37,534 bases of DNA from a bacterium 1XD42-1 (GCA_003612625.1 RAZJ01000028.1:1-37534); one strand, 5' to 3'; positions 26,479 to 34,197 are shown, numbered from the stretch's first letter. The notes: generated by a model not told the origin, from the letters alone. Program-made: numbers and translations.

Positions 26479-26649
26479 ATGGCTACTAGCAGTAATAATC
26501 ATGTTGTCCCTGAAGCAAAAGAAGCAATGAACCGTTTTAAGATGGAAGCTGCTCAAGAAGTGGGCGTAAACTTAAAACAAGGCTATAATGGCGATTTAAC
26601 TTCTCGAGAAGCAGGTTCTGTAGGCGGCCAAATGGTTAAAAACATGTGA
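26479..26649 (+). CDS. Alpha/beta-type small acid-soluble spore protein, C-terminally shortened
   Basis: A 56-residue DNA-binding spore protein that coats and protects DNA in the dormant spore. The family blocks are present: VPEAKEAMNRFKMEAAQEVG (10-29), LKQGYNGDLTSREAGSVGG (32-50) and MVK. The site KME-AAQE (21-27) fits cleavage by the germination protease GPR after Glu23. The ATG follows AAGGAG with a long 12-base spacer. Relatives continue about ten residues after MVKxM (as in KMIxxxE); here TGA follows MVKNM directly. The last 66 bases are also the antisense-coded end of the serine recombinase, so the tail was probably cut off by insertion of the element. Whether the shortened protein still binds DNA is not known. 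Confidence 0.88.
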   Translation: MATSSNNHVVPEAKEAMNRFKMEAAQEVGVNLKQGYNGDLTSREAGSVGGQMVKNM

Positions 26650-28268
26650 CCCGAACGACTTCTGAGATTTTCTAGAAACCGTTCAGTGGATTCACCAGTA
26701 AATATCTTGATTTCAAGACGCATACCATCTTCCTGAGGCGTTACAAAGATTTTATCAATATATTGACTTACAAAAGCTGTATTGATAATGCCATTCTGAG
26801 CATCACTAGCAGCCTGTGTTAATACCTTACGCACTTGGGCAATATGCTGCTGGAAACCTGCTCTAGACTCTAACTGTGCTTCTAACTCTTCTATCTTGCT
26901 TTCCGCCTCTATAATCTCATTTGTACATTGTTGATTCATTGTAAGAAAATCCCGGTCAGAAAGTGAGCCGCTTACATTGTATTCCAAAAGTTTACTTTTC
27001 TTTTTCTCCTCAAGCATAACTTTTTTGCGCAAAGCTTCAATTTCTTCTGTTAAATGTTCACCACGATTGACATTTTTATATATTTCAACATAGCGTTCTA
27101 TTAAACCATCAATATTTTCTGAACTAGCCCGAAACATTTCAAATAATATTGGAATAATTTCTGATTCATATATGGCAAATGAATTACAGGAATCTGCTCC
27201 ATTTTTAATTTTTCCACTGCATACCCATCTGGAATTGACTGCTCCAGTTTTGTCTTTGGAATCCCGGCGATAATAAGGGGTACCGCATTGTGTACAAAAT
27301 AATTTTCCAGTTAATAGATTTTTATGGTTACACAAATTTTGACGTTTTTTAACATCCTGACTGCGCTGAATTAGAACTGCATTTGCCATATCCCATAAAT
27401 TTTCACTAACAATAGCGGGAACAATCTCCCCCGTTTCATCCTTGAACATAACCCATTCCTCTGGAGGAAGAAATTTTTGTTTTTTTGTAAACATATCTAC
27501 AACTTTAACTTTATTTCCCACATAATATCCTTTATATTTAGGATTTGAAATTATTCCAGACATTGTTGTATGAGAAATTTTATTACCATTGTGATTCCGG
27601 TAACCTTTGTTCCAAAAAATGTCTTCAATCTGTTTCATGCTGTATTGATTGGTCGCATAAAGTTCAAATAATTCTCGAACCATTATAGCTTCATCTTCAT
27701 CTATAACAAGACGTTTTGTATCCTTCTGGTATCCGAAAATGCGACTGTTGCCTAACACCACATTGTTTTTTATAGCCTGCTGATGCCCGAATTTAATACG
27801 AGAAGAAAGCTTACGCAATTCGTCTTGAGCAATACCAGACATAATTGTAAGGCGCAATTCACTATCCTCATCTAAGGTATTGATATTGTCATTTTGGAAA
27901 AATACAGCTACTCCATAGGAAAGCAATTTACGGGTATACTGGATGCTATCTAATGTATTACGGGCAAAACGTGTAATTTCCTTTGTCAAGATATAATCAA
28001 ATTTTCCATTTTTAGCATCTTCTACCATATGATGAAAATGCTTACGTTTTGTTACTGTGGCAGCAGAAAGGCCTTCATCAATATAACCATCTACATAAGT
28101 CCATTTTGTATTTTTCTGTATCATATCCTGATAGTAGGAAATCTGATTATCTAATGAATTAATTTGTTCTTCGCTTTCTGTACTAACACGGGCATAAAAA
28201 GTTACTCGTAAAGGTATATCATAAATTGTTTTTGTCCGCAGTTGTTGCCGGATAGAATGAATATCCAT
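26583..28268 (-). CDS. Large serine recombinase (integrase/excisionase of a mobile element)
   Basis: A 561-residue site-specific recombinase, as found on phages, ICEs and Tn4451/TnpX-type elements. The resolvase domain (about 20-165) has the nucleophile Ser29 (YARVSTESEEQ) and the arginine-rich helix RFARNTLDS. The Recombinase domain follows (about 190-300; KIGYQKD-like region FGYQKDTKRLVIDEDEA), then a zinc ribbon with CTQC and later VCSGKIKNGADSC, and a long coiled coil (about 405-470). AGGAG precedes the ATG at 28268. The final 21 residues, HMFLTIWPPTEPASREVKSPL without the last letter counted as stop, lie on SASP gene DNA, so the native C-terminus was probably replaced on integration. It likely inserted the island to its right. 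Confidence 0.92.
   Translation of the reverse strand: MDIHSIRQQLRTKTIYDIPLRVTFYARVSTESEEQINSLDNQISYYQDMIQKNTKWTYVDGYIDEGLSAATVTKRKHFHHMVEDAKNGKFDYILTKEITRFARNTLDSIQYTRKLLSYGVAVFFQNDNINTLDEDSELRLTIMSGIAQDELRKLSSRIKFGHQQAIKNNVVLGNSRIFGYQKDTKRLVIDEDEAIMVRELFELYATNQYSMKQIEDIFWNKGYRNHNGNKISHTTMSGIISNPKYKGYYVGNKVKVVDMFTKKQKFLPPEEWVMFKDETGEIVPAIVSENLWDMANAVLIQRSQDVKKRQNLCNHKNLLTGKLFCTQCGTPYYRRDSKDKTGAVNSRWVCSGKIKNGADSCNSFAIYESEIIPILFEMFRASSENIDGLIERYVEIYKNVNRGEHLTEEIEALRKKVMLEEKKKSKLLEYNVSGSLSDRDFLTMNQQCTNEIIEAESKIEELEAQLESRAGFQQHIAQVRKVLTQAASDAQNGIINTAFVSQYIDKIFVTPQEDGMRLEIKIFTGESTERFLENLRSRSGHMFLTIWPPTEPASREVKSPL
26640..26652. other. Candidate attachment junction (att) inside the SASP gene
   Basis: SASP homology ends with codons for MVKNM and a stop at 26647-26649, and recombinase homology of the usual kind ends at SGH on the other strand. 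The point where host and element sequence meet is therefore at about 26640-26652. No matching second junction, which should carry the missing SASP tail, is visible in the window; it may lie beyond the right end. Confidence 0.5.
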
Positions 28269-28450
28269 AAAAATCTCCTCTATATTCGTTGGATCATCAC
28301 TATAATGATTTAACTATAACACGAATTGTCAAAATCAGCAAGATACTATTACCTCCCATAATAAATGATAAATTTTTATTTTATTTTTCTCTCTAAAAAA
28401 ATCATCTGGTAACAAATACTATTTTTCATAAATATTACAAAAATAACAAC

Positions 28451-28490
28451 AAAAAGGAACACTGAAACGTAATACACAGTGTTCCTTTTT
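28451..28490. terminator. Bidirectional intrinsic terminator
   Basis: AAAAAGGAACACTG (28451-28464) pairs perfectly with CAGTGTTCCTTTTT (28477-28490) around a 12-base loop. It ends the Rpn-type gene at 28523 on the minus strand. The rest of the gap 28269-28522 is AT-rich; a minus-strand TTGACA (28332-28327) may belong to the recombinase promoter. Confidence 0.9.
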
Positions 28491-28522
28491 CAACCGTATT
28501 ATATTTTATTAAGGGATTAAGA

Positions 28523-29338
28523 TTATAAAGTCTCAATCTCCTTTTGTGTTAAGCCTGTGACTTTTGTAATCTGCTCAATCGGCAATCCCATCTCTACCAA
28601 ATTTCGAGCGATCTCAAATTTTTCTTTCTGTATTCCCTTTTCTATCCCTTTTTCTATTCCCTTTTCTATCCCCCTTTGCTCTGCATTATACAAAGCCTGA
28701 GCCTCATCATGACGGGCTTTTACACGAAGCCTTTCTTTTTCACGAAACTCTGATGAAGCTGTAATCCTATAATATGCATTGATCGCCTGACTCATAATTG
28801 GCACCTCCAGACCTTTAATCTTTTCCAGTTCTTCCTCTGTTTCTGCTTTGAATAAGGATAGCCATAATAAAAGCATATTATTTTTGTTGAAATCGGTGGG
28901 AAGTTTGGGCAACTCAAAGAAATGAAATCCCATCTTATTTGACAGCAATGTATGGCGTGTAGTTTCTAATGGCTGAAAAAATGAATGATATTCCGTACAT
29001 TCAAACAGTTTGAAATCAACAATACTGACAACAATTGTACGCGGCAGCATCGAATATCCCTGACTAGCTGGAAGCGCTGATGAAAATTCACGTGCCCAAT
29101 AATATAAAACACGCTCTGGGTAATCTCCCTCATTACTAATTTGAATTTCTAAATCAACACGCTGGCTATTCACTGTCATATTGATATCCAGCCTACAAAA
29201 TTTGTCTCCCAGGTTTTCTGGCGGCATCTCTGGATTCCGTATAGTAAATTGTTCTATGCTTTCCAGCGCTATTCCTAACAGCTCTGCTACTAGCCTTTTT
29301 AGCAGTTCCGGATATTGCACAAACAACATTTTAAACAA
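28523..29338 (-). CDS. Rpn family recombination-promoting nuclease / PD-(D/E)XK transposase-like protein
   Basis: About 271 residues, of the Rpn/PDDEXK_2 family of nucleases that in E. coli promote RecA-independent recombination. Catalytic-type residues are in CRLDINMTVNSQRVDLEIQI, split here as RLDI and DLEIQ. The C-terminus has the tandem GIEKGIEKGIEKGIQKEK, common in this family and prone to copy-number change. The start is uncertain: TTG 29338 and ATG 29329 both fall inside the conserved TFKTDTLFKMLF block. The open frame continues upstream to an ATA at 29374-29372 where relatives would have ATG (reading TKLQYTFKTD), preceded by GAAGG. The gene may have lost its start or use a rare one. 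Confidence 0.82.
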   Translation of the reverse strand: MFKMLFVQYPELLKRLVAELLGIALESIEQFTIRNPEMPPENLGDKFCRLDINMTVNSQRVDLEIQISNEGDYPERVLYYWAREFSSALPASQGYSMLPRTIVVSIVDFKLFECTEYHSFFQPLETTRHTLLSNKMGFHFFELPKLPTDFNKNNMLLLWLSLFKAETEEELEKIKGLEVPIMSQAINAYYRITASSEFREKERLRVKARHDEAQALYNAEQRGIEKGIEKGIEKGIQKEKFEIARNLVEMGLPIEQITKVTGLTQKEIETL

Positions 29339-29665
29339 AGTATCCGTTTTAAATGTATATTGTAGTTTGGTTATAGTATATCATCTGCCTTCATATTGTA
29401 ATCTTATTGTGTTATTATACCATACTTCTAATTATATTTCTATAAAAAGTTTAAGATTTGTATATTTGAGAAAATATACAAATTAAATGCAGTAGAACAA
29501 TACGATTACCTTTTTGGATAAAATAGGCCGTTAGTGAAACTAAAATAGAAAGATTGATTTGGTAGACTTGGACAGGCTGGGAAATAGCATCATCTTTAGC
29601 AAATACAAATATTAGAAAAACCCCGTCTAAGTTAATGTTCTAAATGACCTACTGGAAAAGACTAA
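29339..29665. other. Gene-free AT-rich gap left of the IS element
   Basis: Apart from the upstream extension of the Rpn-type frame to about 29380, no coding sequence is apparent. The main structure is ATTTGTATATTT-GAGA-AAATATACAAAT, a perfect 12-base inverted repeat at 29456-29483, which could be an operator or a weak terminator-like hairpin. Confidence 0.6.
29456..29483. repeat. Perfect 12-bp inverted repeat
   Basis: The arms at 29456-29467 and 29472-29483 are perfect reverse complements with a four-base loop. There is no gene within about 80 bases on either side, so the role is open. Confidence 0.7.
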
Positions 29666-29680
29666 GAGCCTATCCCGAAA

Positions 29681-30142
29681 TTAGAGATGAACGGGAATGA
29701 GCTTACGCCAGACAATCACAGCGCAGGCAAACTGAATCAGCGCCATATAGTTGGTGGCTTTCTTTTCATAGCGAACCAGAAGTTTGCGGAAGCGATTGAA
29801 AAAAGAGTGAGTCACTTCAACAACCCAGCGGCGTGCGCGGAAGTCAGGGTTGCGCTCCAACTCCTTCTTCTCCTCACCACGGGGTCGGATATGTGGAATA
29901 TAATTGCGCTGTTCAAGCGCATCTTCGCGGCCGGTATAGCCTGCGTCCAAGCACAAATTCTGCGGATACTTCTCATCCGGCTCCGGACGCACCACTACAA
30001 TATGATCGAGTGTTTCTTCCAGCAATTTGATGTCATGCGTATTCGCTCCCGAAAGAACAACTGCCAACGGAAGCCCCTTTTCATCTGTCAGCACACTACG
30101 TTTTGTCCCCATTTTTTCCCCGGTCCGTTGGATTCTTCCCAA
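29681..30142 (-). CDS. IS5-family transposase OrfB (made by frameshift)
   Basis: The C-terminal catalytic part (DDE_Tnp_1). It carries the second Asp in LCLDAGYTGRED and the Glu of the Y-R-E-K signature in RRWVVEVTHSFFNRFRKL. It has no convincing start of its own; the frame is open from 30142 and reads into GEKMGTKRSV. From OrfA a +1 (or -2) shift on the A6 run is needed to join the first Asp to the rest, by ribosomal frameshifting or transcript slippage. If no shift occurs the element is dead. Confidence 0.85.
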   Translation of the reverse strand: MGRIQRTGEKMGTKRSVLTDEKGLPLAVVLSGANTHDIKLLEETLDHIVVVRPEPDEKYPQNLCLDAGYTGREDALEQRNYIPHIRPRGEEKKELERNPDFRARRWVVEVTHSFFNRFRKLLVRYEKKATNYMALIQFACAVIVWRKLIPVHL

Positions 30143-30527
30143 CGGGCTCTAATGCCAGGGGCGCTTTTACCATACAGCCGTCCAGACTTTGCCACTCCCA
30201 ACCAATTCCCTCCAGATCATCGTACCGTTCCAAACCCTTCTTCCAAATTTTTTCAAAGAAACCAGCGGCCAGCCATTCCTGGAATCTTCTGTGTACGGTG
30301 CTGCCGCTTCCGTATTCACGGGGCAGCGCTTTCCACTGGCAGCCAGTGCGTAACACATAGAATATGCCCTCCAATGCCTTTCTTGCTGGCATCGGCTTCC
30401 GGCCTTGGCCCGGGGTGTTCTTATATTTCTTTTCCGGATCCCGTTCTTTTTTCGGAATCTCGTCCTTGATTGCTTCCCAAAATTCATCTGAGATGGTCCA
30501 TGCTTGATAGCTTTTCTTACCCCTCAT
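30096..30527 (-). CDS. IS5-family transposase OrfA
   Basis: The N-terminal part of the transposase, 143 residues, with the DUF4096-type block (SYQAWTISDEFWEAIKDEIP, then GIFYVLRTGCQWKALPREYG and VHRRFQEW). It contains the first catalytic Asp in SLDGCMVKAPL. The ATG at 30527 follows GAGGGTGAT; a GTG nine bases upstream is also open. It ends 46 bases into orfB, where the run of six A residues (minus strand, 30117-30112) is the likely shift site. Confidence 0.88.
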   Translation of the reverse strand: MRGKKSYQAWTISDEFWEAIKDEIPKKERDPEKKYKNTPGQGRKPMPARKALEGIFYVLRTGCQWKALPREYGSGSTVHRRFQEWLAAGFFEKIWKKGLERYDDLEGIGWEWQSLDGCMVKAPLALEPVGKNPTDRGKNGDKT

Positions 30528-30741
30528 TTTTATCACCCTCTGGCATTATATCACTTTCCCCTTTATTTTGGGATAGGCTCTAAAGAGATAAAATGGAAAC
30601 AAATGTAATCGCAAAGAACATTTTATCCTTTTTCTGCCAGCAATTTTACCAAGAAATTGAATTATTGCTATCCTATAAGATTCTATCTCCATAAAATAAA
30701 TTTAAATTGATAGATTAAGTACTATAATTTCTTTGACTGTC

Positions 30742-30870
30742 ACCAAAATACCGAAACACGTTTGTCCGTATTTTTGTAAAATATAGAGTAAAAAAAGCAA
30801 AAAAGCCACTTTTTTATCATTTTTTTGATCTTTCTTTTTTAATTTACGGACAGCAATGGAGTATTTTGGT
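30742..30870. repeat. Nested inverted repeat spanning 129 bp
   Basis: ACCAAAATAC (30742-30751) is the reverse complement of GTATTTTGGT (30861-30870). Inside it GTCCGTA (30764-30770) is the reverse complement of TACGGAC (30845-30851). The interior is A/T-tract DNA with no reading frame. It resembles a miniature inverted-repeat element or a recombinase arm-site array. Confidence 0.6.
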
Positions 30871-31121
30871 ATAAGAAGCTCGTGTTTCTATTTTTTCAAA
30901 GGACAATCACAGATTTTTTCTTTATTCAAACTATCAATATATTTTATTATCATATCACATCTTATCTATCTGAAAAAGTAAATTACAAAAAAATATATCC
31001 AAAATTACGTTTCTATATTCCTATTGAGGTATACCTATATGAGACATTCAAAAAGTGTCCCAATAGAATTGGTTTTACTATTTTGGAACGTTCCCAAATT
31101 TGAGGCGGCCTTAATGGAACA

Positions 31122-31160
31122 AAAATATATATTATATAATATTTATACAATATATATTTT
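31122..31160. repeat. AT-only 12-bp inverted repeat
   Basis: AAAATATATATT (31122-31133) and AATATATATTTT (31149-31160) are perfect complements separated by 15 bases. This could melt easily or act as an operator for the downstream excisionase-like gene. Confidence 0.55.
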
Positions 31161-31284
31161 TTAAAATAGAACTCATATAATCAATAATAACAAAGTGAAA
31201 TCTGAGGTAATCTCAACTAATCTTTCTTAATTAATACACAATTCTAACAATAAAATAAAAAATTAAAAAAGGTGGTTGTTAATC

Positions 31285-31485
31285 ATGGATGATGAAAGCA
31301 GTGACTTTGTAACAATAGATGAGATTATGGAAAAATTAAATGTAGGTCGAAATACGGTATATGCGCTGCTTAAAAATAAACAGATAGAAGCTTTTAGAAT
31401 TGGGCGTATATGGAAAATCCCATATTGCTCTTTGGAAAAATTTATTAAAGAGAATTCTATAAAAAAATCAAGAATTCTAATATAA
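31285..31485 (+). CDS. Excisionase-like helix-turn-helix protein
   Basis: A 66-residue MerR/Xis-type DNA-binding protein. FVTIDEIMEKLNVGRNTVYALLKNK is the winged-helix core (TIDEIMEKLNVGRNTVYALL region) and AFRIGRIWKIPYCSLEKFI is the wing, typical of excisionase-family proteins on integrative elements. The ATG at 31285 follows AAAGGTGG with nine bases of spacing; an in-frame TTG nine bases upstream is less likely. It may direct excision of the island together with one of the recombinases. It is followed by a strong hairpin. Confidence 0.85.
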   Translation: MDDESSDFVTIDEIMEKLNVGRNTVYALLKNKQIEAFRIGRIWKIPYCSLEKFIKENSIKKSRILI

Positions 31486-31495
31486 CAACATCCCT

Positions 31496-31521
31496 CCCCT
31501 GTAACTCACAAGTTACAGGGG
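31496..31521 (+). terminator. Hairpin after the excisionase-like gene
   Basis: CCCCTGTAACT (31496-31506) pairs perfectly with AGTTACAGGGG (31511-31521) around CACA. No T run follows, so it is either a weak terminator or a recognition palindrome. Confidence 0.5.
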
Positions 31522-31605
31522 ATAATCAGTACCTTAACAAAAGTATTGCTTTAATAGGAATAAAATGGTGAATTTATTTTTATTAATAAATCCAGTTTTA
31601 TTATA

Positions 31606-32175
31606 TTATGGATTCTTTTCTATTTTTGGTAAAAGCTTGATCCATCGGTAAAAAGTGCTTTTACTCACGCCCAGTTCTTTGATCGCTTTTGCTGCGGTTA
31701 TTTTTCCCGACTGCCATTTTTTTATAGTTTCTTTTGAAATATCATGGACAGCAGACGGTCGGCCTTTATATTTTCCCTGTTTTTTTGCAATTTCTATTCC
31801 TTCCCGCTGTCTTTGTAGAATATATTCCCGTTCTAATTCCGCTACAGCTCCGAAGATAGTAAGCATAAACTTACCTGATGGTGTTGTTGTATCAATAGCC
31901 TCTTTTTTAGAGATAAAAGTTACATCTTTTGCTGACAAATCTTCTATCAAGTTAAGAAGATCTTTCGTGTTTCTGGCAAAACGTGAGATGCTTTCCACAA
32001 TTACCACATCACCTCTGCGAACAAATTGCATCATTTTTTTCAGTTGGGGCCGTTCGGAGTTTTTGCCGCTGGCTTTGTCGATATAAATTTCATCAACTCC
32101 AAGCTCTTCCATTAAAGTTTCTTGGCGTACGGTGTTCTGTTCTTCAGTGCTAACTCTAATATATCCTATTTTCAT
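31606..32175 (-). CDS. Small serine recombinase (resolvase/invertase)
   Basis: A 189-residue DNA resolvase or invertase of the Hin/Tn3-resolvase type. The nucleophile Ser is in YIRVSTEEQN, the RFARNT helix is present, GAVAELEREYILQRQREGI is the E helix that joins catalytic and DNA-binding parts, and a C-terminal HTH_7 domain follows (KITAAKAIKELGVSKSTFYRWI). ATG 32175 is chosen because GGAGG lies eight bases upstream. It is the second serine recombinase of the island. It may resolve cointegrates or invert a segment; the repeats around it are candidate sites. Confidence 0.9.
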   Translation of the reverse strand: MKIGYIRVSTEEQNTVRQETLMEELGVDEIYIDKASGKNSERPQLKKMMQFVRRGDVVIVESISRFARNTKDLLNLIEDLSAKDVTFISKKEAIDTTTPSGKFMLTIFGAVAELEREYILQRQREGIEIAKKQGKYKGRPSAVHDISKETIKKWQSGKITAAKAIKELGVSKSTFYRWIKLLPKIEKNP

Positions 32176-32215
32176 CCTGCTTGCCTCCATTAGTAAAGGA
32201 TTTTTAGTAGGAAGA

Positions 32216-32350
32216 AAAAATCCCCAGATTACAGATATTACTGTAATCTAGGAAAATCTTTCTTATTTATTTGATAATTCTACATATTTAGCTTTTTGTG
32301 ATTTAGGAATAAGCAATACTTCCATTGCCTGTTCCACGGCTAATTTCCTT
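32216..32350 (-). pseudogene. Remnant 3' end of an Rpn/PDDEXK-type gene with its decayed terminator
   Basis: On the minus strand 32263-32345 encodes LAVEQAMEVLLIPKSQKAKY followed by VELSNK and a stop, close to the end of the intact gene at 32663-33655 (LTVEQAMEALQIPKSERAKY). The hairpin AGATTACAG/CTGTAATCT (32226-32234 and 32241-32249) is a degraded version of the terminator at 32611-32657. Upstream homology stops near 32350. A 67-codon frame (32303-32506) crosses this junction in another frame and I do not recognise it. Confidence 0.75.
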
Positions 32351-32610
32351 TGCCGTATATTCCTGCATTGCATTCTCTCCAGTCCTTACCTTATTATAAT
32401 TAGATGCCCTTACGCTCAGGAATACATATATGTCCACTTCTTTGGGTATTACCTTTTTCAAGTTGTCTACAGCATGGGATTTCACTCGTTGTTTGAAGCC
32501 TAGCAATTATATATTATTTTCCTTAGCGGTAATCAACTTTTCCGACAATCCCTTTCACTTGCTGTGTCCACTTTATAGGGTACAGTATAATTTTTTTTAA
32601 ATGATTTTTA

Positions 32611-32657
32611 GAAAGAAAAAATCCCCGGACTACAGATATTACTGTAATCCGGGGAAT
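32611..32657 (-). terminator. Terminator of the second Rpn-type gene
   Basis: On the minus strand a stem of about 15 pairs (32621-32635 with 32642-32657, one mismatch) is followed by TTTTTTC. It sits just after the stop codon at 32663. Confidence 0.85.
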
Positions 32658-32662
32658 CTTTT

Positions 32663-33655
32663 TTATTTATTTAATAATTCTGTATATTTAGCTCTTTCTG
32701 ACTTAGGAATTTGTAATGCTTCCATTGCTTGTTCCACAGTTAATTTTAAAGTTCGCATTAGGCTTTGTATATGCCATAATGTTCCTTCTTCTTTTCCTTG
32801 GGCGATACCTTGAACCATGCCCTGGGCCATACCCTGAGCAAATCCTTTGGCAATACCTCTTTGCTCTACACCTTCACTTAAATTACACATAACAGACACC
32901 TCATCTTCCAACTGCTTTGTCATCTGAATGGAAAAATCTTCTTGTAATATCTTCTTTTTCTCAATCGGGTCTCTTTCAGAAGAAAGCAAAACTTCCAGTA
33001 GTTTTAAAATTCCTGTATAGTTATCATCTTCCGGCCTTCCTAAGCAAATCATAATAACTGTCAGAAGGTCATAATTTTTTCTTTCTTCTTTCACATTGCC
33101 AATTAAATTTTCTTCTTTTATTAAATATTTTGTAATCGTATTTTTTCTTTTTTGAGGGGAATTCAAACAAACCCAAATGGAATAGACTTTCCGTATGTTG
33201 TCATAGTGGGAGTTTGTAAATTCTTTCCCATATTGCGCGGAAATCATACGGCTGCAATAGAAAATACCACGCTTAAGAAGAGGATAACCCGGATAAAAAT
33301 CGTTCTGAGATTCACAATTTATAATGAGTTTTATTATTCCTCCCGATACAGGAGCTATGGCAAAAAATCGGATATCATAAGTAATCGTCCCCTCTTTGAT
33401 TGTTACATCTTCTGTACAAGCACCCTGAATCTGTTCCTCATCTGGATTCACTGATATAGCGGATATTTGTGGATCTCCCTCAATATATTTTTCCGCTATG
33501 GTTTGAATATCATAATCTTTATATTCCTCTAAACAGCTTTTCATAATCCATGCTAAAATTATCTTGTTGGCAAGGAGCCGTTTACAACAAGCATCATAAG
33601 CAGCTTTCTCCCCTGCCGCTGTAATATTTTTTGCCAGTATATTTTCTACTTCCAT
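32663..33655 (-). CDS. Rpn/PD-(D/E)XK nuclease family transposase-like protein
   Basis: A 330-residue protein of the clostridial PD-(D/E)XK nuclease family transposase group. The active-site-like residues fall in TYDIRFFAIAP (Asp) and LIINCESQND (Glu and Gln). The middle is charged and helical. A low-complexity tail, GFAQGMAQGMVQGIAQGKEEG without its last residue repeated, precedes the conserved end LTVEQAMEALQIPKSE. These proteins occur in many near-identical copies per genome and are often attached to mobile DNA. Here a partial copy of its 3' end lies 400 bases downstream, indicating duplication and decay. No clear ribosome binding site was seen beyond AGGATATG near the start. Confidence 0.82.
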   Translation of the reverse strand: MEVENILAKNITAAGEKAAYDACCKRLLANKIILAWIMKSCLEEYKDYDIQTIAEKYIEGDPQISAISVNPDEEQIQGACTEDVTIKEGTITYDIRFFAIAPVSGGIIKLIINCESQNDFYPGYPLLKRGIFYCSRMISAQYGKEFTNSHYDNIRKVYSIWVCLNSPQKRKNTITKYLIKEENLIGNVKEERKNYDLLTVIMICLGRPEDDNYTGILKLLEVLLSSERDPIEKKKILQEDFSIQMTKQLEDEVSVMCNLSEGVEQRGIAKGFAQGMAQGMVQGIAQGKEEGTLWHIQSLMRTLKLTVEQAMEALQIPKSERAKYTELLNK

Positions 33656-33759
33656 TTTTCATATCCTTTTCTGTTCTTTAGACTCCATATTTATTTTATC
33701 ATAAACTCCTGCAATAGTCCATATAACAGTCTCACAGAGCTTTGCTTATGTATCATTTA

Positions 33760-34173
33760 TTACCAAATCCGCAGCAAACCAGCAGCAGATGTCCGCATAA
33801 TTCCAATACATCCAATCTCAGAACAATCCGGGGCATCGTAATTATAAACGTAAGCGCAGGTCTGGTCATGCTGCAGATCCTCACGATCCATTTCCCACTC
33901 TTCTTTATAGTCACTGACAAAGAGGAAACTGTCCATCTTGCCAATATTCGTGTAACTTCGGATGGCCATATAAACCAAAGTATTGTATTCCGCCTCAAAA
34001 TGCCGGATGCGATCCAGATTTTCACCTTCGAGCCAATAAAACGCTCCAAAAGGTGGCTCGCTAATACTTACTTTGTCATCTGTTTCAAACTGTTGAATGG
34101 TTTCGGGAAAAATACCCAGCGTTTTCATTCGCACAATGGCTTCCGCTTTTTTCTCTTCTTTGCTGATATTCAT
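33760..34173 (-). CDS. Conserved hypothetical protein of mobile elements
   Basis: A 137-residue acidic protein that I do not recognise by function. Notable blocks are AIVRMKTLGIFPETIQQF, SISEPPFGAFYWLEGE and FLFVSDYKEEWEMDRED, then YNYDAPDCSEIGCIGI. From memory similar proteins occur in clostridial plasmids and integrative elements, but that is unverified. AGGAAAGGAAG precedes the ATG. It begins 24 bases after the next upstream gene, so the two probably form an operon. No signal peptide or membrane segment is seen. Confidence 0.7.
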   Translation of the reverse strand: MNISKEEKKAEAIVRMKTLGIFPETIQQFETDDKVSISEPPFGAFYWLEGENLDRIRHFEAEYNTLVYMAIRSYTNIGKMDSFLFVSDYKEEWEMDREDLQHDQTCAYVYNYDAPDCSEIGCIGIMRTSAAGLLRIW

Positions 34174-34197
34174 TTTATTTTTTCTTCCTTTCCTTTT

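Larger units (their letters stand above)
29666..30580 (-). mobile_element. IS5-family (IS427-like) insertion sequence, 915 bp
   Basis: Ends are GAGCCTATCCCGAAAT at 29666 and, as reverse complement of the right end, GAGCCTATCCCAAAAT at 30580, so the terminal inverted repeats match over the first 11 bases. The 3-bp direct repeat TAA flanks both sides (29663-29665 and 30581-30583). Inside are two overlapping minus-strand frames making a DDE transposase. Intact ends and duplication indicate a fairly recent, simple insertion. Confidence 0.9.
30581..31284. other. 704-bp gene-free, AT-rich region with several palindromes
   Basis: I see no credible gene here; a 73-codon frame at 30882-31103 lacks a ribosome binding site and looks random. 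Structures are GATAAAATG/CATTTTATC (30587-30595 and 30619-30627), the nested repeat at 30742-30870, CTATTG/CAATAG (31021-31026 and 31061-31066), the palindrome GGAACGTTCC (31085-31094) and an AT-rich repeat at 31122-31160. They lie upstream of the excisionase-like gene and could include its control region or att sequence. Confidence 0.6.

Noticed and set aside
29687-30469. 260-codon plus-strand frame across the IS element
   Set aside because: It is the antisense shadow of the transposase genes, which have clear family motifs.
30882-31103. 73-codon plus-strand frame
   Set aside because: No ribosome binding site, random AT-rich composition and several palindromes inside the region.
32303-32506. 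67-codon minus-strand frame
   Set aside because: It crosses the Rpn-type gene remnant in the wrong frame, so at least its end is not a real gene; the beginning is not recognised.
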